Shown here: positions 10,191 through 23,076 of the stretch, piece by piece
Layout of the letters: the number at the start of each line of letters is the position of its first letter
How positions within the stretch are numbered: position 1 is the first letter of the stretch
Assembly (NCBI RefSeq): GCF_003573695.1
Contig: NW_020621936.1
Span: forward strand, 12,648,001 to 12,712,000
Origin: Papaver somniferum
Lineage: Eukaryota > Streptophyta > Magnoliopsida > Ranunculales > Papaveraceae
Length of the DNA stretch: 64,000 nucleotides
Direction: 5' to 3'
Translations under genes and position numbers: made by a program
The notes under the pieces: generated by a model
What the model saw: only the letters and a program-made list of their open reading frames with translations
Told to the model about the DNA's origin: nothing
The model's database searches: none

Positions 10191-13100
10191 ACCTAATTTT
10201 ACAAGGATTTCCTTATTGGGCCCGGCCCGCGAATCCTAAACGACCAAGGTCTCGTCGTCCAAATCAGCGGTTCAACACCAATCTATGCTCATTAGACAAT
10301 GCTTTATCATGCCACTGGGATCTTCATTCAAGTCATGGTTTGCTCGTACTATCAAAATCCGGTAACGTCTTAACTTACGACTAAGTTCAATTACTTATAC
10401 TGTTTATGACCGGAAAATCACCATTCAATGCTGACTGAGGAACACGGCTTTCCTCACTAAGCAGAGGACTTAATTTAGATGGTGGATTTTCGACAAAGGC
10501 TAAAATCTTAAATCCATAATTATACGAACTTTTGATCCAGCAATCGGACGCGAGTATTGAGACACGAGTCTCTCATCGAATCTCTGACTGAGAATACTGT
10601 CTCTCAGAGTACATGCATATATGTAGTCTATCGGCTGGACAATGGCATATCTCATGAATACTGAACACTTCAGAAATTATTTCTATATAGAATCACGAGA
10701 TTGACGGCTCCTAGACAGCTTTCCTGCTAGTATAAAGCAATAACGTCTTCCGGATACAAACAACAGTTTTTCCTGACTATATAAAGGATATGACGCTCCA
10801 GCAAGCTCATGTCACTCAGAATAATTAATGCTTCTGCACAGCTTTCCTTCTAGTATACATCAGTTAATTATTCCTAAATTCTTGGATTATCCACTGAATT
10901 TCTGAAAATATTCAAATATTTTCGTAATATTTCGTTACTTCGATCTATGGTTTTTCCCAGCAGAATTCCATGGGTTAGTAATAAACATTCAACGTACGGG
11001 CGTTTGAGCTACCTTCGAGTAAGCCCCGACTCAAATGGTGTAAGTGTACTCACCGATGATGCACTAACAATCCCCGCACGAACGAGTATTTCAAAATACG
11101 ACGAAACGATGAACCTATGCAAAATAGGAAGGAAAATAATAAATAATTAAATATTGACCAAGGCGCTGGGAGATTGGGCTCACCGTCCGGACGACCGTGC
11201 CATGGCTAGTCCCATGCCAGTTTTATATTTTATCATATTTTTTGTTATTTTCCTTGATCTTATGAAAATCCTTTCATTTGAACAAATATCCTTCGTTTTG
11301 AGGAAAATCCTCAGTTTTATGGTGTTTCCTTCGCACCAAGGAAATGATATAAAATTTAGGAAAATGTCATGGGGTCGTGATTATTGGCCAACCGGCCATG
11401 CCTTGATCCCATCCGGCCCCACACTTCATGGTTCCTCATTATTTTATTATTATTTTCCTAATCTCATGAAAACTTCTTAATCTCACGGTATTTTCATAAA
11501 ACCATAAAAATATAATATAAAATTAGGGAAACTCGTATGACCGGGACCACGCCGGCCGGCCATGCCTTAGCCGGTCCCACACGTCTCTTTATTTATTATT
11601 ATTATTTTAAGTTTCCTTGATCCCATGAAACTCCTTGATTTCATGGTATTTTTCTCACATTATGAAAATTCCTTCAAATCATGAAAATAATACACATAAA
11701 TTACATAAAATTAGGGAAACTCGTGGGAACGGGCCCAAGCAGGCCGACCATGCCCTAGCCGGTCCCACACGCCCTTATTTTAAATATTATTTGCTCCATT
11801 GATCCCATGAAAACTCCTTAATTTCAACAAATTCCTTGATTCATGATATTTTCATAAAATCATGAAAAATAATATAAAATTAGAAAAAAGCACCACGGGT
11901 CCGTGGTCACTGGCCGGCCGGCCATGCCTTGGCTTCAGAGATCCCACGACTCATCATTCCTTCATTTTATAATTATTTTCCTTCATCTCATGAAGTTTCC
12001 TCAGTTTCAGCAAAACCCTGATTTTGTCATATTTTCTCAAATGGTTGCTCAAACGCACGCCAGAAAATATCAAAATTCTCAAAACTGAGACACGCGTTTT
12101 GACGACGAGAGAATGTTACTTTGACCAACCAAGGTTGGCTCTTTGGCTCGCAATGAGCCGGTCCCACGTATTTTCATGGTTTGACCTAATTTGCGCAATT
12201 GCACGTATTAGGTCCAAAACTCTTCAAAATAATTTTGGAATTTTCATAGAGTGATCGTCATTCGATCTTGTGACCACACAGGGCCGGTTTCATGACCCCT
12301 TGGTCGGTCTCTCACCTCCTCATAATTAATTAAGTTTTATCACCTAAGGCTCAGACGAGCATTATATAAAAAATGATTGAACCAACATTTGATCATCCTT
12401 TCACCAACTCTTCAAGAGATCTTGGTATTTGCTCACGCGAGCATATGGGCTCTACATGGCCTACCCATGGTCCCATGTAGCCGGTCCCTCCTTCATTCCA
12501 TGTGTAAATTTTTAATAAACCATCAATTGGTCATCAATTGATCAAATTAGGGTTTCTGAGTCCAAGGATCATAATTCCAGATTTGAACGCTAATAATTTT
12601 ACGACGATCTCATGCACCATTTTATTATACTCGGTTCAACTACCAATATTCTAATTAATGTTTTATTTCGGTCACACTACCAATAATTCATCAGATGAGC
12701 AACACTTGCTCAGATGAGCAATATTTGCTAAAACCAAGAAATATTGGTTCAACTCTCAATATCCAACAATTCATCGAATGAGCAATACTTTCTCACCTCA
12801 ACGTGAGAATTATACCCCTGTCTTAACAGACACGTTCAATTCATGAGTCTCGGAACATTTTGCAAAATCATGTTCAACTCAGCAAATACATGGACTCATC
12901 GTCCCATGAAGTCAGAAACTGACTAACTAAATACACGTCTGCCTTGCAGACTCCATAACCACGAGACATCAATCGTGTCACATGGGGGGATATTAACTAG
13001 GGTTTTGGTCTGGCGGTCTACGGAACGTGTGTTCATAGACACGATGAGAATGTGAGCAAGTCGTGCAACCAGTTGAAGGAGTTAACAAAGTAGTGGATGG

Positions 13101-13632
13101 AAAATTGACCAAGTCTCCGCACGATAGGAAACTGGTTTCAAACACAATTTCCATTTCCCCACTCTTTGATTCCATCAACTGTCACACTTCACGGGATCAT
13201 GGTGTTTACAATTCCAGCAATATAAATAAGTCTCTGAAATCATGATTGAAACAACAAGAATCTCACGTCAAACAGACAACACGAGATTAACAACTCAACA
13301 TCTGAGCAATTACTCTCAACAGAGCAAATTCAACCATTCAGAACTTATCTTATTCAGAATACACAACACACCTACAATCTTTGATTACCATTGATTCCAC
13401 ACATTTCTCAGCTTCCCTCCTACAGATCGACCCATCCTCTCTTGTGACTGAATTTACTCTGGAACGGCCATTGTCTTGGTTTAGGCCGGAGTACTACAGA
13501 TTGATCTCTCGAATTCAAAGCACTCCCTTTTTGCAGTGCATCTGTGTGAGGTTGAAAATTTCGCTCGGTTCAACGAGTCTCCTCCGTACGGTCGTCTCCT
13601 CATATTCGTAAAAACCAGCAAATTGTTTTGCC
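10190..13632 (+). repeat. Large Tat-type LTR (+ orientation), right end near 13.6 kb
   Basis: The last 650 bp are clearly homologous, in inverted orientation, to the LTRs at 51909 and 57726: GGTCTGGCGGTCTACGG at 13006, a TATAAATA box at 13221-13228, and GGTTTAGGCCGGAGTACTAC near 13480 have counterparts there at matching spacing. That fixes + orientation and a right end around 13.6 kb. The left boundary is uncertain; GC-rich sequence starts near 10200. No primer-binding site follows on the right, so it is more likely a 3' or solo LTR than a 5' LTR. Short open frames inside have no coding signature. Confidence 0.65.
11150..12000 (+). repeat. Five diverged ~165-190-bp LTR subrepeats with GGCCGGCCATGCC core
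   Basis: A GC-rich core (GGCCGGCCATGCCTTAGCC, then GGTCCCAC) recurs at about 11200, 11392, 11558, 11747 and 11920. AT-rich linkers between them carry CCTTGATCCCATGAAAACTCC and ATAATATAAAATTAGG. Units are diverged, so the array is old. Confidence 0.75.
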
Positions 13633-13730
13633 CCATCTACAGAAGGTTACTTATTGTTCTTTTATACTTGTTCTTCTTTCTTGAGTATAACATTTTCTTC
13701 CATCCTAACTTATTTATTTACATTTCGCAG

Positions 13731-14040
13731 AGAAGGAAAAAGATCATCTTCATGAAAGTGAAGAATTAAAAACTCGCTTGGCTACTAAAGAAGAAGAACT
13801 ATCTGCTCGTAACTCCAAATATCAATTATTGAAGAACTATTGTAATCTCATGGTTTAAAACAATAGTAATGATGCTAATCGTGCTCGTGAAGCCGCTGTC
13901 AAGAAAGTCTGTCTTGAAAATAATATTCATATTTCCAAGTATAAATTTCCACAGATCCCTGACAAAAAACCTATTCCGGAGATTGTGAATAGTGATGAAT
14001 AAGAATCCGAGGCTGAGCGAGACGAAGGGAATAAACATTA
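13731..14040 (+). pseudogene. Coiled-coil exon fragment, probably a retroelement antisense ORF
   Basis: After a pyrimidine-rich tract and TTTCGCAG (acceptor), the + strand reads a charged helical stretch beginning EKEKDHLHESEELKTRLATK and continuing with KEEELSAR-type heptads. An in-frame TAA interrupts it at about 13856. The frame resumes (ANRAREAAVKK, later PDKKPIPEIV) and ends at TAA about 14000. It lies antisense to, and 3' of, the gag-protease remnant at 15.4-18.6 kb. That is where Tat elements carry their antisense gene, and the C-terminal coiled coil parallels the gene at 3490-4478. The assignment rests on position and composition only. Confidence 0.4.
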
Positions 14041-15395
14041 ATTACTTTCAGTTGTTGTAAATCCTGTAAAGTTTCATGTAATTTTGAAGTTTTCTTCTTT
14101 GACATTCTCCTTTCTCTTTCTTAATATAAATTTACTTTTATCCATATTCAAAGTGTCTTCCTTTCCCATAAGCATGCGAGAATATCTTAATGGGGCAAAT
14201 AACATTCCATTTACATTCCCATTCTTGCCTTTGTTATTTGTCATATTTAGATAATCTCCTTTATTTTTACCATATAGAGTTCGCACATATAGAGTTCCTG
14301 CAAAACAAAGTTAGTTTTTAGTTTTTATATTTCTCATGAGGTCTTATTTTTCCTCCCTAAGTAAAGGTCTTATCATGCCTTAATTTCTTATGCGACGAAA
14401 TCGCAGGAAGTCTTTACATTATAATGTATCGACCCATTGATCTCATCTTATCTTTTTCTCGTATTATTGCCTCTTCAGGTTCGTCGCATAAATATTACAA
14501 GTCTTACTACTCCCGTGAGTAGAAGTATCATAATATTTACGTCTTTTGACACAATTCAGCTCCCTAATGGAGGGTGTCGTACTTATCTTCCCCTCTGGTT
14601 GCCCCTTCAAGGAAGCTTACCTCTATCGGGTTAAGATTATGGCTCTTCCCATCCGGTAATACAACAACCAGTTGATTTCACAGTCCCTTATCCCATTACC
14701 GATAAGGTGTATGGTTGCGAGACTGTACCCTAAGTGGGGTATCTTCGGACCGAGTGCATCATTGTCAAGACTTGTCAAGAGAGGCAAGGTACGTTCCAGA
14801 CGCCTCGGGCACTCTTGACTCAACCGTGTACCTCGGCGCCCTGATTGAGTTTCTACACTCCTTGGGAGAGAATTTCTCACCTTGGTCTTCCAATTTAAGA
14901 TTTTTCACTTAGACTGAAAATTTAAGGCACCTCTCTCGGATGGGCATTTTCGTTTTTCTCACCCCAAATCTCCATGACTCAAGTTTCGGGGTCGATGTAG
15001 CCTTTCCTTGAGTCATGCATTCTAGGATATCTCCGACTATGACGTGCAACAGGTATTACTTTTTTCCTCTTGCATGTATACGAACTAGGGTACATGCCAC
15101 ATTCGGATGCCTAGTCTATCTGGTTTTTATTTCTGTTGCCTTTTATTAACGTCTTATTGTAAAAATTTGTATTGCTCTTTCTAATGATATGGTATTATCA
15201 AATAGAATTTTTTATTTCATATTCAATTTTGAGTTTTTACAACTCTAAGTACATAAACCTGTTATGTATTTCTTCCTTACGAAGAGAAACATTTGCTCGC
15301 AGATACTTTGAAAAAACATTATTTTGTATGATGTCTGTAATCTCCATAGTGGGAAACTCATCGCATTATTTCAACTTTTTCTGAGAATATTTCTT
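14041..15395. other. Non-coding stretch, nothing recognised
   Basis: Short open frames on both strands (for example 14437-14634 and 14715-14912 on +) lack domains and look random. The segment 14500-15000 is more GC-rich and may be retroelement-derived, but it has no second copy in the window. Pol of the minus-strand gypsy element, which should lie here, is absent. Confidence 0.5.
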
Positions 15396-16388
15396 CTACC
15401 CTTGTATGCTTGTTTCATCTATAGAAGTGAATTTATGTGTTCGTTTAGCACTTCTACTCATAGAAGATTTTGCATCAGCATCCCAGTTACTTGTTCTTCC
15501 AACTACATCAACCATTAATCTTTCAGCTCTTTGACTATCTGCAGCCTGTCTTTTCCAATTTCTTCGCTTGACTTCTGTCTCTTCGCACTTGTCAATATCG
15601 ATTTCTTGAAAATTCTTGCTTTCAATTATATCTCCTTTGATTATTCCAATGCCATTAGGTAAATGGAACTTTATGCATTGGTGAAATGTCGATGCCACCC
15701 CCAAGATACCGTGCAACCATGGCCTACCAATTAAAGCATTATAAGGTGACTCAACATCCACAACATAGAAAGAAATTTCCCTTGGTAGATTCCGAAGGAG
15801 AATTCGCATTGTCACTTCCCCTTTCGGCTTGTTCGCAGTTCCATTGAAGCCATAAATTTTGTACGTTGAAGGAATTAATTCATCATCTCTCCCACCCATA
15901 GTCTTGTATGTGTGATAAAAAAGAATATCAACAAAACTCCCAGTATCTATTAGTATTCTATTCATCGCCCATGTATTTGCTTCATCTTCTTCCTCATCCT
16001 TTACTTTCGGTTTTGGATTAATTCCTAATCTCACTACCAATGGACATTCATGTGATTCTCCTCCTCCTGGTGTTTCTTCCGCACTAAATGATATAATCTG
16101 TTTCTGCCAATCTTTTAATGGTGATACCTTCGCAAGGTTGAATATCTCTTTTCCTTCAGCATCTCTCGCATACACCCGACTTAAGATATTATCATGGAAA
16201 TCTTCTATATTTTTGACCGAATGCACAATCGAATTACAATACAAGTACTTCGCTTTCGCACCTACTTCAATGACATATGTACTCTTTCCTTGCTCCTTTT
16301 CATACTCATTTCCCCTTGGTGGTGGTGGCGGTGGCAAATTCTTTGGTTGTTGTGCTAAAAAATGATCCAATTTTCCCTGTTCAATCAT
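15396..16388 (-). pseudogene. Gypsy gag-pol segment with retropepsin domain
   Basis: An open frame of 330 residues. After a proline run (LPPPPPPRGNEY) comes an aspartic protease fold: active site ILIDTGSFVDILF (DTG at residues 148-150), then YNALIGRPWLHGILGVAST and FHLPNGIGIIKGD. This is the protease organisation of Tat/Athila-type gypsy elements, which cut their own polyprotein with it. The catalytic triplet is intact. The frame starts inside the former polyprotein, since gag upstream is broken by stops. No RT follows downstream, so the element lost its pol. Confidence 0.88.
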
Positions 16389-18647
16389 TCACAATATGAT
16401 TTTCCTCACATTTCTACAATTACTTGTGGTGTGACCATGAAAACGGTGATATGCACAAAATTCTTTACTTCTTCGTCCCGGTGGTGGCTCATCTCCTACG
16501 TTATATGGTTCTGGGATTTCTACCATCAAGATTATAGATTCCCATACTTTATCTATTGTAGTGTTCAACTTTGGCAAGTTTATTGGTTACCATACTATCT
16601 TACCATTTCCTTGTCTCTGATTATTATATGGTTGTTGACCTCCATAATTTTCTGTTTAATTATCCAATTTCTGAATCTTATTATTTCCTCCATGATTGTT
16701 AAAATGTTTTTCTCTGCCTTCCCTTTCGAACTCTGCTTGATCCACACTACCCATGGCTACCATCTTTTGTTCCATTTCTGTAACATTTTTCCCTGGATTT
16801 CCCTGCGATGTACTCGCAACTGCATTTTTCATCCTTGGAAGTAAGCTTGCATTTACACTCTTCGCATCAGGTATTGCTACTGGATAGGACTCCATATCTC
16901 TTTGCTTTTCCTCAAGTGTTATATATTCTTCTTAAAATTCGCGCAACTCTGTCATTGTTATTGTATCCTTTATCCTGAAGATTTGCATGTACAATAGATC
17001 TGTAAGGAAAAGAGCATTGACAAAGGCTAGAATAAGGTATCTCTCATCCATTCATCTTGCCATTTCACTACACATGGTTCTCCAGCGTGTAGTTAAATGA
17101 CGTAGACTCTCATTTGTTCTTTTGTGAAGTCCAAACGTCGTTTCAATTCCTGGTCTTGTCATTTTATTGCTGATATATTGCCCTAAAAAGACATTCTACA
17201 ATTGATGGAACGATCCAATTGTTTCTATTGGTAATCCTTCAAACCATTTCAGAGCTTCTCCTGCTAAACTCGCAGCAAAATATTTACACATCACTGCATC
17301 ATTCTTTTCCCACTGCAATAAAGATCGAGTGTAAGCTTTGATATGTTGTATTGCACATGCACTCCCATCAAATATACTAGTGAACGCTGGTAAACTGCAC
17401 TTATGTGGTATCATTCCCATTTGAATTTGGCTAGTAAAAGGTGTTTTCCCTGCTTCTTCTAATTGTCTTCTTCCATCATTTTTTCGTGCAGTCATCATTT
17501 CTCTTAATTCCACCATTTCCTTAAGAATTTCTGAACTTACGGTTTGATCTACATCCTGTCGCATAGGTATTTTCAATCTCGCTTGCCTCAGCCTCTTCTC
17601 ATGATTATTCTGTCGTATCGCTTCTTGTATCTCATACTCCTCACCTTCTTCTCTTCTTCTTCTACGCCTTTCTCTGTTAGTATTCACATTAATCTGCTCT
17701 CTATCATATATTTCCCCATAATTTGTGTGATCATGTTGATGCCTCAACACTTCTCTTTCCTGTAATGTAATCCTTCTTTATCCTATATCATCCATGCGAT
17801 AACGCTCGCGTCGCCTTACTCTATTATCGTGATTTTTCTGCCGCAATGCTTCTTGTAATTCTCTCTCTTCAATTTCTTCCCTTCTTCTTTGTCTGTCTCT
17901 GTTGTCTCTCGCATGAATAACTTCTCATTTGCGCTCGTACTGTTCTCTCAACATATCTCTTCCATGTAATATCATTTGTCCTTGTCTTGGATCATCTTCT
18001 TCCCTCTCAAGATTGTGTTGTGTGCGACGAAGAAGTTCACGTGGATGTTCATATCGGTTAGTTCCCCGATCTTGAATTATACGTCTTCTCTCCTATTGAC
18101 CCCGTGAACTGTTATTTTCTTACGAGTTTTCTTCAATAGCTTCCATGCGATGTCTTCTCCTATCATCTCCATGATTAGATTGATTTTCCTTTGATGAACT
18201 TCTTGTTGATCTTGATCTTGATCGTGTAGCACTTCTTGATCTCTGCTCTTGTAATCTAAGATATTCTTCTCTTAAATCATCATTTTGACGTATTAAATTC
18301 GCACGCTCTTCATCCTCTCTTCGACGTTCTGCAACCAACCTTTCTCTAAGTTCTGCAATTGTCATATTCTCATCATTCCCATCAATCCTTCATGGAATTC
18401 CGGTTCTTTGTGTTTCATCTTCAGTAGAACTTGTTTGCCAAGTATGAACGCTCACTCTATCATGATCAATATCATCGTTACGCTCTTGTTCATGCTGAGT
18501 TCCAATTGAAATTTCGTTTTCTTGATTTTCTCTTACTCTTTCCCCTTGTTGGTCAAGGTTTGTAATTCTTCTTCTTTCAGCAATTCTTTTGCTCCTTCTA
18601 GCTGTTGTTCCTTGCTCAACAATAGATCCAAGTCTCACCATCTTCAA
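16389..18647 (-). pseudogene. Gypsy gag remnant, several frames
   Basis: Gag coding is recognisable but interrupted by stops and frame changes. From the N-terminus: a basic, charged region (18647-18120) with EERANLIRQNDDLREEYLRL; a second Arg-rich region (about 17750-17500); the capsid-like retrotransposon gag domain (17400-17196: TSIFDGSACAIQHIKAYTRS and SLAGEALKWFEGLP); then a knuckle-like CAYHRFHGHTTSNC at 16480-16430. It leads into the protease segment and lies directly inside the primer-binding site and LTR at 18.7 kb. Confidence 0.85.
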
Positions 18648-18712
18648 TTTCTTGTATCAATAAATCTATTTCTTCAAATTTTGGTAAATTCACTAACAAG
18701 ATTTATCATCCA

Positions 18713-18730
18713 AAGTTGTTTCTGGCGCCA
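18713..18730 (-). promoter_or_regulatory. Candidate primer-binding site
   Basis: On the minus strand, four bases after the LTR end (CTACA), the sequence reads TGGCGCCAGAAACAACTT. It starts with TGG and is placed exactly where a tRNA primer site should be, between LTR and gag. The matching tRNA was not determined. Confidence 0.6.
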
Positions 18731-18734
18731 AAAA

Positions 18735-19194
18735 TGTAGTTGCAGGAAATCCTACAACTACACCTCAAGATTCTAAGAGAAGAATTTAAGTGATCATAAT
18801 GAATATCTTTATTGATTATTAAACCCTAGATTACAAGATTACAAAATGACTTTACTTGCTCTCCAAATAAACTTTCTCTCTCCTAGTTTCTTGTATAACA
18901 CACACTAACAGATCTCTCCTTCCTTAATGTCCTTTCCTCCTTATATAGGGTTCTTAGTAATGGATGACAGCTAAAAGATCCACTATTTTCGGAATCCTTG
19001 TGCGTTACATTCGCTCATGTACATTCACTCATTCTCGCCCAGTTCATACTTCGCAGAGATCATCACACTTTACTCGTGACTTTGCTGATATCAATGAATA
19101 CGTCACTTCATCTTTGCTATGTGCGATAGGCCTCGCACATGTTTGATAGTCTTTATCTCGCATAACTCTTCTATGTGTGATATTCCACTCCTAC
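18735..19194 (-). repeat. 5' LTR (460 bp) of the minus-strand gypsy element
   Basis: On the minus strand it begins TGTAGGAGTGG and ends CAACTACA, giving matching TGTAG/CTACA termini. A TATA-like CCCTATATAAGG lies at 18950-18939. No second copy was found to the left, so the 3' half of the element is lost or displaced. Confidence 0.6.
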
Positions 19195-19666
19195 ATAGCT
19201 AAATCCATTTCTACTAATAGTTATGTTAAAGAACCTCTTAATTACTAATGAAAATATAGAAGAAGAAAAAACATGATCGAGATAACGTTAACGTGGATAG
19301 AAAATAGCAGTCTTGACTCTTGACCAGTAGTGAGTTGGCATTCAACACTCATGGAAAGATCTAGCAGCACTAAAGGTGATCAATCCCCTCCTTTGCTGCA
19401 TGCCCTCTGTGAGAGGGAACAATATGTGTATTCATATCTCGAGGGTACAAAATCCACAGTGGACCTTGAAGTCTCCAACAAAGAAGTAGCCGACCAAGAT
19501 CCACTTCTCAAGATTAGGAACAATGTTTCTGGCACACTTCTCAAAGAAATATTTGTGGATTTGCGTGTTTTGGTACTTGGCTATTGCCCAAGCCATATTA
19601 TTCTACCTACCCTAGCTAGTTTCCCCGCTAAATAGTGATTAATCAGCGTTTATAAGCGGAGAAGAT
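19195..19666 (+). other. Short unrecognised open frame (19330-19635)
   Basis: A 101-codon open frame begins MSWHSTLMERSSSTKGD. I recognise no domain, and nothing around it (splice sites, paired exons) argues for a gene. The rest of the stretch is AT-rich spacer. Confidence 0.2.
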
Positions 19667-20490
19667 TATTATTGGGTCGTCACACTTCAATAGAGGGGCT
19701 TCATTTTGATTCTTAATGTCCAAAAAAAAATGGTTATGGGATATCCTAATACAGATATAAAATGTCTAGATTACTCTATAACTAGAAGTGATTTTACGTC
19801 TAGGTTTGGATTAATTCCAACCGTAGAATTTTATTTGCATGTAATTTTACGTCCAGGTTTGGATTAGTTTCAACCGTAGAAACTCATTTTACGTCCAGGT
19901 TTCTTTTAATTCTAACCATAGAATCCGATTTTACGTCCAGTTTTCTTTTAATTCCAACAGTAGAAGTGATTTTACGTCCAGGTTTGGATTATTTCCAACC
20001 GTAGAAGTGATTTTACGTCCAGGTTTGGATTGATTCCAACAGTAGAATTTTATTTGCCCAGGTTTGAATTAGTTCCAACCATAGAAGCTCATTTTACGTC
20101 CAGGTTCCTTTTAATTCCAACCGTAGAAGTGATTTTACGTCCAGGTTTGGAATATTTCCAACCGTAGAACTGATTTTATGTCCAGGTTTGAAATATTTCC
20201 AACCGTAGAAGTGATTTTACGTCTAGATTTGGATTATTTCCAACCGTAAAGTTTATTTTACGGCCAGTTTTTCTTTCCACAAAAACTTTGTCCCGAAATT
20301 CACCAAATATACAACAAAATTCATTAATTTAATTTTTATCTAATTAAATTAAATTAAAATTAACTAAATAAGGATTGTTTAGTCATTACAAAATTATTTG
20401 AGATAAGGAGTTTTTGATATTACTTATGGGTGACGAGTTTTTGTCCTATTAAGTGACGTCCCTATAATGAAATGTGACACCCCAATAATA
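19667..20490. mobile_element. Element C: TIR element with 42-bp hairpin minisatellite
   Basis: The ends are inverted: TATTATTGGGTCGTCACA at the left and, read inward from 20490, TATTATTGGGGTGTCACA; the similarity runs about 38 bp with seven mismatches. No coding sequence is present. The centre is a minisatellite (listed separately). No clear target duplication was seen, and the element looks old. The superfamily cannot be assigned with confidence. Confidence 0.6.
19790..20272 (+). repeat. About 12 copies of a ~42-bp unit that can fold on itself
   Basis: Consensus pieces are TTTTACGTCCAGGTTTGGA followed by a few A/T bases and TTCCAACCGTAGAAG. GGTTTGGA pairs with TTCCAACC, and TACG with CGTA, so each unit is a small imperfect hairpin. 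Spacing is 38-51 bp. One unit (near 20053) is degenerate. Confidence 0.85.
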
Positions 20491-20700
20491 GCGTTCGAAT
20501 CAGAATTCTTCCCTCTCTTCTCTGGTGGAATTTTGGCTCTTTTTTGGAGCTAATACGCTCGAAGCAATCAAAACTGGCCTAGGAGATTTGACACGATATT
20601 CTAGCATCATTGATAATGGACGAGCAGGTTAATAATCATCATATGTATTGCAATATGCATCTTATTGTCTTTTTTCACAAGTGAAGTGGACATAATATAT

Positions 20701-21800
20701 GGGGTCCAAATTTGTACACCCCTAAAAACCGGGTGCACATTATGGCTTTCACCATTGGTCGAATAAATCTGCAAAACCACTGCCCAATATCTAGAAAACC
20801 ACTTTCGTTGTTCTTGGAAATTTATTTTTCTTTTTTACTTTACAAAATTAAAAAAATACAGGAAGACTCTTGACACCATTTTGAACCAATGGTTTTTCTT
20901 ATCTTCTCCAGTGAAATTAAAAATTTGATATGATAAACATCATGCAGAAGTGAAATTGACAAAAAAACGTATTCATGATTTGATTAAACATTATCAGTTT
21001 ATTTATAGTTGAAACTAGAAAGGCTTTTTTGGGGTAGATTTCAAGAACGGTTCGAAGGAATAATAATTAGAATTTCTATAGAAAAACAAAGATTAATCTC
21101 ACCCAGGAAAAATCCAAACATCAATAATGAAAAACAAGTTTGATGTTGATCAAGATGGGGAAGAAATAGCACCAGAAGTTTTCAATAATGGAGATAATCA
21201 TGAAATATTTGAGTTAAAGGGAAGATGGATATGTTTTGTTGAGTCCAAAATCTGGGGTTTTAATCATTGAATTCAACAAACGATAAATGGGTTTGAATAA
21301 TAAATTCTCTATTTTGAACCATGTATGCATCTACATCTTGGAATGTTAGTTTTCCAGCAATTCAAGACTGTGCAAACAAGTACCGTAGTGTTATATCCAC
21401 TGGATTGATTCTGGAGATAACTAGATCAATTGACATTGATTAGGATGAAAAGCAACAATCCAAATCATAAAAATATGTAAATTCACTGAATGTATCTTAT
21501 ACTGTTATACACGATGCGAACTTCAGAAAAATATCGGCAAAAAAAAATTGTTCACTTTTATCTGTTTCTCTAGGATTACTAGAAGAGATCATAGAATAAG
21601 GATTGCCAGAAGAGAGCACAGAAAATAAAGGAAGAGGGGAGAAAGGTTTTAAATGGTTAGAATTACTGAGTATTTTCGAAATTTTAAAGGAAAAGATAAT
21701 AAAGTTAAAAGAAAAATAAAAACCGATTACAAAAATTTCTGACAATTACAAGGGTCGGAATGTGCATCCCAATTTTAGAGAGGTGCACAAATTTGGACTC
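20701..21800. mobile_element. Element D: ~1.1-kb non-coding TIR element
   Basis: Left end GGGGTCCAAATTTGTACACC continues to GGGTGCACATT; the right end read inward is GAGTCCAAATTTGTGCACC, continuing to GGGATGCACATT. The TIRs are about 45 bp and imperfect. Flanks are AT-rich (ATAATATAT and ATATATATA), so a target duplication is possible but not provable. No protein is recognisable inside. Unlike B and C, it shows no array of alternating motifs. Confidence 0.6.
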
Positions 21801-22810
21801 ATATATATATATATGCATGTTTTTGAAATAAGTTTATGCATGCGCAGATCAAAAACAAAATAAAATATATGCATGTTTGATTATTAGTACCTTTCAAAAC
21901 AGATGTTTAATTATTAGCTCCTAAAAATAAGTTTATCAGAACTCTTCTATTGCTTATTGAAGATTTAAATCTCTGGATAGCTAGTGTAGTTGTTGTTATG
22001 GGAAGTTTGGACTCGGAATCAATTCATGTGTTATCACCATGGTAATGAAAATTGGCGGACACATTTATCTTTTGGTAATAAGTAGTATCTAACAAAACAT
22101 GTTCACAGAAAGAATGGAAAAGAAGAAAAAAAAGGAAATGATGTATTGTGGATGTCCCATATCGATATTAAAGCATCATTTATACTCCATCCTAGAATTA
22201 CTTTGAATATGCCAAGTATGCTTTTGGTGCTAGTATACATTAGAAGACATAAGGTTAAAGGAGGAAGTTTTTGAGTTTTAGAACATTTGTGTGAGGATGA
22301 GAGTTATCTCTTCTTTCAAACCTAATTGCTATCTCTAGGGGGAATTAGATCATCTAATTCTAGAGTATCAACTAAATGCCTCTCATAGTCTTATGATTTC
22401 CAATTTAATTGGATAGAAATTATAAGTTATTTTGAGAAGAATCTTCATTTTTAGATTCTTCCTTGATTCAAAGGGTAGAAGAAACTAATTTGGTTGATTG
22501 TTTATCCTTTTCAAGTTATTAATTTCAATTTGTTTCAATTATAAGCTTCCGCTTCTCATCCGGAAAGAAGTGAAATGAAAATGATGGTAAAGTGGGTACG
22601 CGAGTTACTTACAACAATGAGTATGGGGTGACAGCAATGAGTAATAGATCAGGTCAATCCTCTGAATGCCTTCTCTGGGAGGGAATAACTTAATACTTGA
22701 TTCATCCCTGCATAACTGTGCTGGCCTGTTGGGGTTGGGACCTTGTGCGTGTGATATATTTAGCTAGGAACAATAAATAAAGTGATCCTCTTTGTCGCCA
22801 GGTTTAAATT
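21801..22810. other. AT-rich spacer, nothing recognised
   Basis: No coding frame, repeat or RNA gene could be supported between elements D and B. Confidence 0.5.
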
Positions 22811-22953
22811 GAATGATTTTTTAGGGATCATGGTTTTTTTGAGGGGACCATGATTTTATTAGGCCACCTTCCCTAGAGTGATAAGGAGTGTCCTAAAACG
22901 TTGAAATGACTAACCTACCCTTAACCTAATTTAATTTAAAACCAACCTAATAA

Positions 22954-23076
22954 CCACCACCTCCTCCCACCACCACCGTCCACCACCGCCGATTACCACC
23001 ACCACCACCTCCGATTATCACCACCACCAACCACCGATTATCACTACCACCTCTTCCCACCACCACCACCACCGTA
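22954..23076 (+). repeat. CCACCA-rich simple-sequence tract
   Basis: Low-complexity CCACCACC/CCGATTA units inside element B. Read in reverse they give a Gly-rich frame, which I treat as an artefact. Confidence 0.8.

Noticed and set aside
14623..14912. Overlapping frames on both strands in 14.4-14.9 kb
   Set aside because: No domain, no splice context and mutually overlapping; likely chance in a GC-richer patch.
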